64,000 nt of DNA from Bacillota bacterium (GTDB lineage: Bacteria; Bacillota; Clostridia; Oscillospirales; Ruminococcaceae): the NCBI GenBank assembly GCA_023460535.1, contig JAEWPV010000020.1:62001-126000 (forward strand). Reading direction: 5' to 3'. The notes below the pieces were generated by a model. The model saw only the letters and a program-made list of their open reading frames with translations, had not been told where the DNA came from and made no database searches. This document shows positions 1 to 7,861 of the stretch, in pieces (the stretch's first letter is position 1; each line of letters opens with the position of its first letter). A program made the translations under genes and the position numbers.

Positions 1-12
1 AGTGAATTAACA

Positions 13-41
13 TTTACAAGGATTGGTTCATGGTTTATAAT
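13..41 (+). promoter_or_regulatory. Sigma-A-type promoter for the GNAT/LiaF-like pair
   Basis: TTTACA at 13-18 and TATAAT at 36-41 are separated by 17 bp, close to the vegetative consensus. It lies about 80 bp upstream of the acetyltransferase start and points toward it. Read by eye; not tested. Confidence 0.6.
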
Positions 42-123
42 GGGCATGACATCTTGCAACTACACTACACCTTGTATTTTTCGTGTAATTTACGGCGCAA
101 CAAGAACGGATGGAGTGACATAA

Positions 124-624
124 ATGATCGAAAAGGCAAAAATAAGCGACCTCCCCGAAATACTTCAGGTGCAAAAACAAGCGTTTCAGCCGGTAGCTGT
201 GGTGGAGAACAACGACCGCCTGCCTCCGCTGGTTCAAACCTTGCAGGAGATAACTGTGGAATATGACCGCCGTTTGTTTTTAAAGTACATACTGGACGGC
301 AAAATTGTCGGCTCTGTCCGCGCCCATCTGGATGAAAACTGCATTTGTCAGATTGGAAAGCTTGTCGTATTACCCGAGTTTCAGTGCAGGGGGATTGGCG
401 CCGCGCTGATGGAAGCAATCGAACGCGAGTTTGAAGACAGCAACGGCTATGAGCTGTTCACCGGTTCAATCCATGAAAAAACAGTTGCATTTTACCACCG
501 ATTGGGCTACAAAACCACAAGAACGACGATCATGGACGGTGTGTGCATGGAGTTTATGAGAAAAGATCGGTACCGCACGGAAGCGACTTCACATTATACA
601 AGTAAATGGAGGACACTAGAATGA
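124..624 (+). CDS. GNAT family N-acetyltransferase
   Basis: This 166-residue protein has the layout of a single-domain GNAT acetyltransferase. The acetyl-CoA-binding signature is near residues 76-92, with a leucine-valine strand, then a Q-x-x-G-I-G-A-type loop (CRGIGAAL) and a helix. A C-terminal F-Y-x-x-x-G-Y motif (FYHRLGY) is typical of the family. The acceptor substrate cannot be read from the sequence. A GGAG precedes the ATG. The stop codon overlaps the start of the next gene in an ATGA arrangement, so the two are probably translationally coupled. A promoter with a 17-bp spacer lies upstream. Confidence 0.85.
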   Translation: MIEKAKISDLPEILQVQKQAFQPVAVVENNDRLPPLVQTLQEITVEYDRRLFLKYILDGKIVGSVRAHLDENCICQIGKLVVLPEFQCRGIGAALMEAIEREFEDSNGYELFTGSIHEKTVAFYHRLGYKTTRTTIMDGVCMEFMRKDRYRTEATSHYTSKWRTLE

Positions 625-1325
625 GGACTACAATTGCACGCATATTTTTTGGTTTGCTCGTTATACTTCTTGGTATCGGTCTGCTTGGGCAGGCAATCGG
701 CTGGTGGCTGCTTATCGGGTTTGCAGGTTGGTGGACATTGTTTTTGATAATCCCCGCCGTGTTTTTAATGATTGCCTACGGTCCGCGTTTTTGGAACGTT
801 TTGCTGCTGTGCGTCGGTACCCTGCTTTTATTAAAAGAACAGCAGATTATCACGCAGGAGATGGTCGTGCCCATCATCATTGCAGGTCTTGTCATTATCC
901 TTGGTCTACGCATTGTGTTTGGCAACCGCTTTCAAACAGTAAAACCGGTATCGGGTTTTTCAACGGTGCCTCCTGTTCATTCCGGTCAGGCTGATTATTC
1001 TTCCCAGCCGGAATACAACATCGTCTTTGGCAGCATTAAGGTCAAAAATGTTTCCCCCAACCTCATTGGCGCAAAGGTTTCCTCTGTGTTCGGCTATGCG
1101 GAAATTGATTTGACCGAGATTGGCATAACCGGCGATGTTATCATCGAAACCAGCGCGGCGTTTGGCGGGGTAAGGATATACGCGCCCAGGAACTATCGAT
1201 TAAAGGTGGAGTGCTCCTCCGCGTTTGGCGGCTGCGATAACCGTGCGGCGGTACCTACCGACCCGTCACTGCCCCTTGTTATCATCAAGGCAAGCACCGC
1301 ATTCGGCGGAACAGAGATTCGATAG
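621..1325 (+). CDS. LiaF-like membrane protein (cell-envelope stress type)
   Basis: A 234-residue protein with about four hydrophobic segments in the first 100 residues, followed by a soluble C-terminal domain. That domain contains repeated F-G-G/F-G-x turns (VFGSIKV, AAFGG, SAFGGC, TAFGG), the look of the LiaF/DUF2154-type beta-helical domain. LiaF relatives modulate envelope-stress two-component systems, but no LiaRS pair is adjacent, so a regulatory role here is inference. The start at 621 is chosen because GGAGGA at 608-613 sits 7 bp upstream; an in-frame ATG at 606 overlaps that site. It overlaps the acetyltransferase stop by 3 bases. Confidence 0.75.
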   Translation: MRTTIARIFFGLLVILLGIGLLGQAIGWWLLIGFAGWWTLFLIIPAVFLMIAYGPRFWNVLLLCVGTLLLLKEQQIITQEMVVPIIIAGLVIILGLRIVFGNRFQTVKPVSGFSTVPPVHSGQADYSSQPEYNIVFGSIKVKNVSPNLIGAKVSSVFGYAEIDLTEIGITGDVIIETSAAFGGVRIYAPRNYRLKVECSSAFGGCDNRAAVPTDPSLPLVIIKASTAFGGTEIR

Positions 1326-1378
1326 TAATACATAGGCGGTCATGAATATAAGGCGGCTGCAGGAGGAATAGTAACACA

Positions 1379-3361
1379 ATGGCAAAAAGAACGCAAAGCT
1401 ACGACAACGAAAGCATCTCGTCGCTCAAGGGCGCCGACAGAGTGCGCAAACGCCCGTCGGTCATCTTTGGGTCGGACGGATTGGAGGGGTGTCAGCATTC
1501 GTTCTTTGAGATACTCTCCAATTCCATCGACGAGGCGCGCGAGGGCTTTGGCAACAAGATTATCGTAACGGTTTTCCGGGATGGTTCGCTTGAGGTAGAG
1601 GATTTTGGGCGCGGCATCCCGGTGGACTACAACCAGCGCGAGGAGCGATATAACTGGGAGCTTGTGTTCTGCGAACTGTACGCGGGTGGTAAATACAACA
1701 CAAACTCGGGCGAAAGCTACGAGTACTCGCTGGGGCTTAACGGGCTTGGACTGTGCGCCACCCAATATGCGTCGGAGTACATGGATGTGGAGATTTTCCG
1801 CGACGGCTTTAAATACTCGCTGCGGTTTGAGCACGGCGAGAACGTCGGCGCGCTTAAAAAGGAGGACGCCTCCCGCAAAAAGACAGGCTCGCGCATCAAA
1901 TGGCGTCCGGACCTGCAAGTATTCACGGATATCAATATACCGAGGGATTATTTTGAGCAGGCCATCAAACGGCAGGCGGTGGTTAACGCAGGGCTGCTGT
2001 TTACGCTGCGCTTTGAAGAAGAAAAAGGCTTTACCACCGCCGACTACACCTACGAAAACGGGATTACCGACTACGTGCAGGAGCTTTCCGGCACCGACAC
2101 CCTTACGCCGGTGCAGTTCTGGCAAACAGAACGCCGCGGACGCGACCGGGAGGACAGGCCCGAGTATAAGGTGAAGCTTTCGGTTGCGCTGTGCTTTTCC
2201 AATCGTGTCAAGGTAACCGAATATTATCACAACTCCAGCCACCTGGAGTACGGCGGCTCGCCCGAAAAAGCGGTGCGCTACGCAACGGTATCACAGATTG
2301 ACACGCTACTAAAACAGGGCGGAAAGTACCTGAAAAACGAAAGCAAGATAACCTACGCCGATGTGGACGACTGCCTGGTGCTTGTTTCAAGCTCGTTTTC
2401 CACCATCACCTCCTACGAGAATCAGACCAAAAAGGCGATAACCAATAAGTTTATCTACGAGGCGATGTCCGACTTCCTAAAGCATCAGCTTGAGGTATAT
2501 TTTATCGAAAACCCCGACGATGCCCAGCGCATTGCCGAGCAGGTGCTTATCAATAAGCGCAGCCGCGAAAATGCTGAAAAAACAAGGCTGAACCTCAAAA
2601 AGAAGCTGGCAGGCTCGTTGGATATCTCAAACCGGGTGCAGAAGTTTGTAGACTGCCGCACCCGCGATACCGCCCGCCGCGAGATCTACATCGTGGAGGG
2701 CGACTCTGCGCTGGGCGCGTGTAAGCTTGCGCGCGACTCCGAGTTTCAGGCGATTATCCCCGTACGCGGCAAGATACTGAATTGCCTTAAGGCGGAGTAC
2801 GACAAGATTTTTAAAAACGAGATTATCACCGATATCATCAAGGTGCTCGGCTGCGGCGTAGAGGTGCACTCCAAGGCAAACAAGGAGCTGTCCTCGTTTG
2901 ATTTGGATGGACTGCGTTGGAACAAGGTTGTCATCTGTACCGACGCGGACGTGGACGGCTACCAGATACGCACCCTGATTCTGACCATGCTGTTTCGCCT
3001 GACGCCAACTCTGATTGAAAAGGGGTTCGTCTACATCGCGGAGTCGCCGTTGTTTGAAATCACCACAAGGGACATGACATACTTTGCCTATACCGAGCGC
3101 GAAAAGCAGCAGATTGTAGAAACACTGGGCGACAAAAAATTCACGCTTCAACGCTCCAAGGGTCTTGGCGAGAACGAGCCGGATATGATGTGGATGACCA
3201 CCATGAATCCTGAAAGCCGACGGCTGATAAAGGTAACCCCCGACCTTGCGGAAAAAACCCTTGCCACCTTTGATCTGCTGCTGGGCGACAATCTCACAGG
3301 ACGCAAAGACTTTATCGCCGAGAACGGGCACCTGTATATTGACGCGGCGGATGTGTCATGA
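1379..3361 (+). CDS. Divergent type IIA DNA topoisomerase subunit B (ParE/GyrB-like)
   Basis: ATPase/TOPRIM subunit of a type IIA topoisomerase, 660 residues. The GHKL ATPase shows E44/N48 in EILSNSIDEA, D75 with GRGIP, and a GLNGLGL lid (119-125). A QTK-loop equivalent is near 349-351. The TOPRIM domain has EGDSA (440-444), RGKILN (463-468) and DADVDG (522-527), followed by RSKGLGE. The usual EGGTHE loop is replaced by EYGGSPEKA, so it is clearly diverged from housekeeping GyrB. AGGAGG lies 12 bp upstream of the ATG. The stop overlaps the next gene (ATGA). A matching A subunit begins at 4047, and together they should form an ATP-dependent topoisomerase IV-like enzyme. Confidence 0.88.
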   Translation: MAKRTQSYDNESISSLKGADRVRKRPSVIFGSDGLEGCQHSFFEILSNSIDEAREGFGNKIIVTVFRDGSLEVEDFGRGIPVDYNQREERYNWELVFCELYAGGKYNTNSGESYEYSLGLNGLGLCATQYASEYMDVEIFRDGFKYSLRFEHGENVGALKKEDASRKKTGSRIKWRPDLQVFTDINIPRDYFEQAIKRQAVVNAGLLFTLRFEEEKGFTTADYTYENGITDYVQELSGTDTLTPVQFWQTERRGRDREDRPEYKVKLSVALCFSNRVKVTEYYHNSSHLEYGGSPEKAVRYATVSQIDTLLKQGGKYLKNESKITYADVDDCLVLVSSSFSTITSYENQTKKAITNKFIYEAMSDFLKHQLEVYFIENPDDAQRIAEQVLINKRSRENAEKTRLNLKKKLAGSLDISNRVQKFVDCRTRDTARREIYIVEGDSALGACKLARDSEFQAIIPVRGKILNCLKAEYDKIFKNEIITDIIKVLGCGVEVHSKANKELSSFDLDGLRWNKVVICTDADVDGYQIRTLILTMLFRLTPTLIEKGFVYIAESPLFEITTRDMTYFAYTEREKQQIVETLGDKKFTLQRSKGLGENEPDMMWMTTMNPESRRLIKVTPDLAEKTLATFDLLLGDNLTGRKDFIAENGHLYIDAADVS

Positions 3362-3900
3362 CAAAAGAGCTTTTACTTGCGGTTTGCCTGCTGCCTGCCG
3401 TGTTTATGCTTCACGACTTTGAAGAGATTGTGTTAATGCAGCCATGGCTTGCAAATAATTCATCCCGCATCCAGGCACGGTTTCCGCGCCTTGCCAAGCA
3501 CATCAATCACGCGGCGGCACGGTCCACATCCGCGTTTGCGCTTGCGGTTGCCGAGGAGTTTATCTTGATTTGTTTGGTTACCGCGCTAAGTGTGTGGTAC
3601 TCCTCCTATGGGGTGTGGGTTGCCGTCTTGTGCGCGTTTATCCTTCACCTGTTGCTTCATATTGGTTAGAGCCTTGTGTTAAAGAGCTATATTCCGGCGC
3701 TTGCTACCTCCGTTCTGTTACTGCCCTATTGCGTGTGGGCAGTATTACTGCTTGTGCGCTGGGCGCAATTTAAGATATGGCAGATTTGCCTGCTTTGCAT
3801 TTTGGGGATTGTACTTGTAGCGGTAAATTTGTTGCTTGCCCTAAAAGCGGCCGATTGGTTTGATAGACAGCTCGACAAATATAAGGCAGGACATAAGTAA
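3358..3900 (+). pseudogene. HXXEE-domain membrane protein interrupted by an in-frame TAG
   Basis: The reading frame starts at an ATG overlapping the topoisomerase B stop. It carries the family motif HDFEE early, a second A-E-E motif (AVAEEF) and several membrane-spanning stretches. At 3667-3669 it meets TAG, then continues in the same frame (SLVLKSYIPAL onward) to TAA at 3900, giving 180 codons in all, the normal size for HXXEE proteins. The TAG sits in LLLHIG-stop-SLVLK, where a CAG to TAG change (Gln to amber) would be the simplest explanation. Either the gene is inactivated, or two fragments are made, or there is a sequencing error. HXXEE function is unknown. Confidence 0.8.
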
Positions 3901-3923
3901 GTGCACGCAAAAGCATAAACAGT

Positions 3924-3983
3924 AACCGTTTTGACTATTGTCAATAACGGTTGGAATACTACTTCCTCTGCGGCAGAGCCGCA
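3924..3983 (+). other. Two inverted repeats between HXXEE gene and topoisomerase A gene
   Basis: AACCGTT-TTGAC (3924-3935) pairs with GTCAA-T-AACGGTT (3940-3952) with one bulged base around a TATT loop. A second short hairpin, TGCGGC/GCCGCA, occupies 3969-3983. Neither is followed directly by a good T-run, so these could be an mRNA processing or attenuation element or a protein-binding site. Function unknown. Confidence 0.45.
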
Positions 3984-4046
3984 CGCTACTTTTTGTGGTG
4001 TTATGTGCCTTCGCGGTGCAGGGCGCCGGAAAGGAACTTCGTAACC

Positions 4047-6281
4047 ATGGCAAAGAAGAAACAACCCGAAAAGCAAAAAGCCGGTCTATCGGAAAACGCG
4101 TATATTGAAGGCGCGGGGCTTGTTGTAGAGCAGCCCATAACCGAGACACTGGAAAAAAACTATATGCCCTACGCCATGAGCGTAATTTTGTCGCGCGCCA
4201 TCCCTGAGATTGACGGTTTTAAGCCCTCTCACCGTAAAATACTCTATACCATGTACAAAATGGGGCTGCTTACCGGTTCGCGCACCAAGTCCGCCAATAT
4301 TGTAGGGCAGGTCATGCGCCTGAATCCCCACGGCGACGCGGCAATCTATGAAACAATGGTGCGCCTCTCGCGCGGCAATCAGTCGCTGATTGTACCCTAT
4401 GTTGACTCCAAGGGCAACTTCGGTAAGAGCTATTCGCGTGATATGGCGTATGCCGCCGCGCGTTACACCGAGGCAAAGCTTGATAAAATATGCGCCGAGC
4501 TGTTCCGCGATATCGACCGCGATACGGTGGATTTTGTGGATAACTACGACAATACCACCAAGGAACCGACACTCCTGCCCACAACGTTTCCGACTGTTTT
4601 GGTCAATGCTAATATGGGTATTGCCGTCGGCATGGCAAGCTCCATCTGTCCGTTTAACCTTGCCGAGGTGTGCGAAACGACCATCGCCTTGATGAAAGAC
4701 GAACACCACGATATCCTGTCCACGCTAAAGGCCCCCGATTTTCCCACTGGGGGTTTGGTTCTGTACAACCGCGATGAACTGGCAAAGATTTACGAAACCG
4801 GTCGCGGCGGCGTGCGGGTGCGCGCGCGGTATCAGTACGATAAAGCCTCAAACTGCATAGAGATTACCGAGATTCCGCCAACCACAACAGTCGAGGCGAT
4901 TATCGATAAAATCGTCGACCTGGTCAAGTCCGGCAAGATTCGCGAGATTTCCGACATCCGCGACGAGACCGACCTCGCGGGCTTAAAGATTGCCATCGAC
5001 ATCAAACGCGCCACCGACCCGGACAAGCTGATGCAAAAGCTATTTCGCATCACCCCGTTGGAGGACTCGTTTTCGTGCAACTTTAACGTGCTCGTGGGGG
5101 GCACGCCGCGCGTGCTCGGGGTTCGCCAGCTTGCCTTGGAATGGACGGCGTTTCGCACCGAGTGCGTGAAGCGACGTGTGTTTTATGAGCTGAAAAAGAA
5201 AAAAGAGAAGATGCACCTGCTCAAGGGGCTTGCAAAGATTTTGCTCGACATTGACAAGGCGGTGCGCATCGTGCGCGAGACCGAGGAGGAGACCGAGGTC
5301 GTCCCCAACCTGATGATCGGCTTTGGCATAGACGAGGTACAGGCGGATTATGTGGCGGAGATTAAGCTACGTCACCTAAACCGGGAGTATATTCTTAACC
5401 GCACAAAAGAGCTTGACCAACTGCATAAGGATATCGCCGACATGGAGGATATTCTGGCAACCCCCAAACGCATTAAGCGCATTATGATTGAGGAGCTTTC
5501 CGAGGTGGCCCAAAAATACGGAGCGCCTCGCAAAAGCCTGATTGTATTTGCACAAGACGAGCCGGAGGACACCGAGGAGGAGGATATTCCCGATTATCCC
5601 GTTCACCTGTTCTTTACCAGAGAAGGGTACTTTAAAAAGGTTACCCCGCAGTCTCTGCGTATGAGCGGCGAGCACAAGCTCAAGGAAGGCGACGAGGTAA
5701 TAATGCAAGAGGACACCACCAATGCGGCGGAGCTGCTCTTCTTCACCAACCGTTGCCAGGTATACAAGGCGCGTGCCAGTGATTTCGAAGATACCAAGGT
5801 CAGCGTACTGGGGGATTATATCCCAGCCAAGCTGGGTATGGATGAGGGCGAAGCCGTGGTAACGATGGTGGTGACGAAGGACTTTTCTGGGTATATGCTG
5901 TTTTTCTTTGAAAACGGTAAGCTCTCTAAGGTTCCGCTTGCAAGCTATCAAACCAAAACCCGCCGTAAGAAGTTGATTAACGCCTACAGCGCAAAAAGCC
6001 CTGCCACGGTGATTTTATTTACCGCGCAGGACAGGGAGTATATGGTGACAAGCTCGGCGGGGCGTGTGCTGCTTGTGCATTCCGGCGCGGTGGCAGAAAA
6101 GAGCACCAAAGACAATCAGGGCATATCAATTATGGTGCTTAAAAAGGGTCAGACGCTAGCTGCCGCTATACCGTTTGAGGAGCAGATGCTGGGCAACGCG
6201 CACCGTTTCCGCACAAAGACGCTTCCTTCAGCCGGTTCTATTCCAAAGGAGTCGGATCTGGGCGAGCAGCTGAGCTTTTAG
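4047..6281 (+). CDS. Divergent type IIA DNA topoisomerase subunit A (ParC/GyrA-like)
   Basis: Breakage-reunion subunit, 744 residues, partner of the B subunit at 1379. The winged-helix region carries SHRKILYTMYKMG and KSANIVGQVMRLNPHGD, and the catalytic tyrosine is Y140 in AAARYTEAKL, preceded by R139. A coiled-coil region and a C-terminal part with weak beta-pinwheel character follow. There is no obvious GyrA box (QRRGGKG), arguing for a topoisomerase IV-like rather than supercoiling activity. The start at 4047 is preferred over an upstream in-frame ATG (3951) because GGAAAGGA lies just before it and the N-terminus becomes the usual Lys-rich leader. Confidence 0.88.
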   Translation: MAKKKQPEKQKAGLSENAYIEGAGLVVEQPITETLEKNYMPYAMSVILSRAIPEIDGFKPSHRKILYTMYKMGLLTGSRTKSANIVGQVMRLNPHGDAAIYETMVRLSRGNQSLIVPYVDSKGNFGKSYSRDMAYAAARYTEAKLDKICAELFRDIDRDTVDFVDNYDNTTKEPTLLPTTFPTVLVNANMGIAVGMASSICPFNLAEVCETTIALMKDEHHDILSTLKAPDFPTGGLVLYNRDELAKIYETGRGGVRVRARYQYDKASNCIEITEIPPTTTVEAIIDKIVDLVKSGKIREISDIRDETDLAGLKIAIDIKRATDPDKLMQKLFRITPLEDSFSCNFNVLVGGTPRVLGVRQLALEWTAFRTECVKRRVFYELKKKKEKMHLLKGLAKILLDIDKAVRIVRETEEETEVVPNLMIGFGIDEVQADYVAEIKLRHLNREYILNRTKELDQLHKDIADMEDILATPKRIKRIMIEELSEVAQKYGAPRKSLIVFAQDEPEDTEEEDIPDYPVHLFFTREGYFKKVTPQSLRMSGEHKLKEGDEVIMQEDTTNAAELLFFTNRCQVYKARASDFEDTKVSVLGDYIPAKLGMDEGEAVVTMVVTKDFSGYMLFFFENGKLSKVPLASYQTKTRRKKLINAYSAKSPATVILFTAQDREYMVTSSAGRVLLVHSGAVAEKSTKDNQGISIMVLKKGQTLAAAIPFEEQMLGNAHRFRTKTLPSAGSIPKESDLGEQLSF

Positions 6282-6292
6282 AACATAAAAAA

Positions 6293-6319
6293 CGGGCAGC
6301 ATCACCAGAATGCTGCCCG
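6293..6319. terminator. Hairpin after topoisomerase A gene
   Basis: CGGGCAGCAT (6293-6302) pairs perfectly with ATGCTGCCCG (6310-6319). The A-run at 6287-6292 makes it a canonical terminator for the minus strand. On the plus strand the downstream sequence is only moderately T-rich, so termination of the topoisomerase operon may be partial. Confidence 0.6.
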
Positions 6320-6869
6320 AACGATAATTGTATCTCAGTATACATTATTTCCATCATGCAAACGCTTGACCTCGCATACCGCAGTCACAACCATCGTGTT
6401 ATTATTATGGCTGCCCACGGGCGAGATATCACAGGAAAATAGTGGTGCGATTTTATCCGTTTTTATGACAGACCGCCTTGCCATATGGCAGAGCGGTCTG
6501 AAGTGTGTACAGCGTTTGGGCGGTGATGGATACGAGCAAGAGCAAACCGGCCCTTTTCCGGGTTATGAGTATATTTATAGGTCTTCATTATGGTGTTGTA
6601 TGTGTTTTTCTGTCGTTTTGCAGGAATAGTATATTTATCTATTGATTTTTTTGTCTCTTGCATATAGTATAATGGTTGACATTATGCAATTTTCATTTTG
6701 CTACCCTGCATATATTGCTTATGCTAAAATTATAGAACCCAAAACAGAACAGATTAAAAACACAGATAAAGCATGTGTTGTTTAGACATTATTGTGTTTT
6801 AGTCTGTGTAGGGACATAGAAAATCAAAAGAATAAAAATGATTAATGACGAAGGATATGGTGAAGCTTC
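6320..6869. other. 550-bp intergenic region upstream of the RpiR regulator
   Basis: I find no convincing gene here. The longest plus-strand frame (6366-6629) has no ribosome-binding site and no recognisable sequence. The region holds a 32-bp near-perfect palindrome at 6469-6500 and is AT-rich from about 6600 on, with a TATAAT at 6668-6673 lacking a well-spaced -35. Confidence 0.6.
6469..6500. repeat. 32-bp palindrome
   Basis: CAGACCGC (6469-6476) pairs with GCGGTCTG (6493-6500), and the centre TGCCATATGGCA (6479-6490) is itself a perfect palindrome. Only the two positions joining them deviate (one mismatch, one T-G). It could fold as a long hairpin or be a dimer-binding operator. No T-run follows. 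Confidence 0.65.
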
Positions 6870-7769
6870 ATGCAAGGTAACCTGCTGCAGATTATTGGGT
6901 CGAAGATGAGTCGGTTTTCAAAAGGGCAGCGTGCCATCGCCGCTTATATTACTGCGCACTACGATAAGGCGGCCTTTATGACCGCGTCCAGATTGGGAGA
7001 GGCGGTGGGCGTCAGTGAGTCCACCGTGGTTCGTTTTGCGTCGGAGATCGGGTACGAGGGCTACCCGGAGCTGCAGCACGCGTTGCAGGAGATGATTCGC
7101 AACAAGCTAACGTCTGTGCAGCGTATGGAGGTGGCCAGCGAGCAGATTGGCGTGCGCGATGCGGGCGAGGTGCTGGAGAAGGTACTGGGTGCCGACATCA
7201 ACAACATTCGCCGCACGCTAGAGCTTACCTCTAAGCAGTCCTTTTCCGATGCCGTCAGCACTATTATCGCGGCAAAAAACATCTATATTATGGGCGGCCG
7301 CAGCGCGGCGGCGCTGGCAAACTTTTTGGGCTTTTATTTTAATTTGGTGTTTCCAAGCGTTAAAGTGGTAGGTACAAGCAGCTCCAGCGAGGTGTTCGAA
7401 CAGCTTCTTCGCATCGGCAAGGGGGATGTTTTGATTGCCGTCAGCTTTCCGCGTTACTCTAAACGAACCGTTCGCGCAGGTGATTACGCGTCCAAGTCGG
7501 GCGCGGACGTAATCGCCATTACCGACAGTGCCTCCGCGCCGCTTGCGGCATGCGCATCGCACCTGTTAATCGCGCGCAGCGATATGGCAAGCTTTGTGGA
7601 TTCGCTCGTTGCACCGCTTAGCCTGATAAACGCACTGATTATTGCAGTCAGCCTGCACAAGAAGGAGGAGGTAGCCGATACCTTCTCAAAGCTTGAACAT
7701 ATATGGGATTTATATAACGTATACGAAAAAAGCGACGCGGCGCCCCAGAATGAACTGATAGAAGACTAA
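6870..7769 (+). CDS. MurR/RpiR family transcriptional regulator
   Basis: A 299-residue regulator with an N-terminal RpiR helix-turn-helix (about residues 1-80; VSESTVVRFASEIGYEGYPEL is the classic recognition region) and a C-terminal SIS sugar-phosphate-binding domain (about 125-260; IYIMGGRSAAALANF, then VSFPRYSKRTVRAGDYA and AITDSASAPLA). Members sense phosphorylated sugars or amino sugars and regulate their catabolism. No sugar genes are adjacent; the next genes are housekeeping. Its target may be the upstream 32-bp palindrome, but that is a guess. Confidence 0.88.
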   Translation: MQGNLLQIIGSKMSRFSKGQRAIAAYITAHYDKAAFMTASRLGEAVGVSESTVVRFASEIGYEGYPELQHALQEMIRNKLTSVQRMEVASEQIGVRDAGEVLEKVLGADINNIRRTLELTSKQSFSDAVSTIIAAKNIYIMGGRSAAALANFLGFYFNLVFPSVKVVGTSSSSEVFEQLLRIGKGDVLIAVSFPRYSKRTVRAGDYASKSGADVIAITDSASAPLAACASHLLIARSDMASFVDSLVAPLSLINALIIAVSLHKKEEVADTFSKLEHIWDLYNVYEKSDAAPQNELIED

Positions 7770-7861
7770 GCTGTGCGTATGGCGGCGATACGGATAGGAA
7801 CTTGCTTTAAGCGATACAATTGATTGCACCGCGTGTGCGGAAAGGACATGGAAAACCAACT

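Noticed and set aside
1340..2242. Long open frame on the minus strand
   Set aside because: It is antisense to the topoisomerase B gene, has no recognisable motif or ribosome-binding site, and mirrors the codon bias of the plus-strand gene.
3667..3669. TAG recoded as an amino acid (pyrrolysine or suppressor)
   Set aside because: Other genes in the window end normally with TAG (for example at 1325 and 6281), and no pyl genes or suppressor tRNA are seen. A nonsense change is simpler.
3951..4046. N-terminal extension of the topoisomerase A subunit
   Set aside because: The added 32 residues are Cys/Arg-rich and unlike the family. The ATG at 4047 has a ribosome-binding site and a typical start.
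6366..6629. 87-residue frame in the rpiR upstream region
   Set aside because: No ribosome-binding site, no recognisable sequence, and it runs through the 32-bp palindrome.
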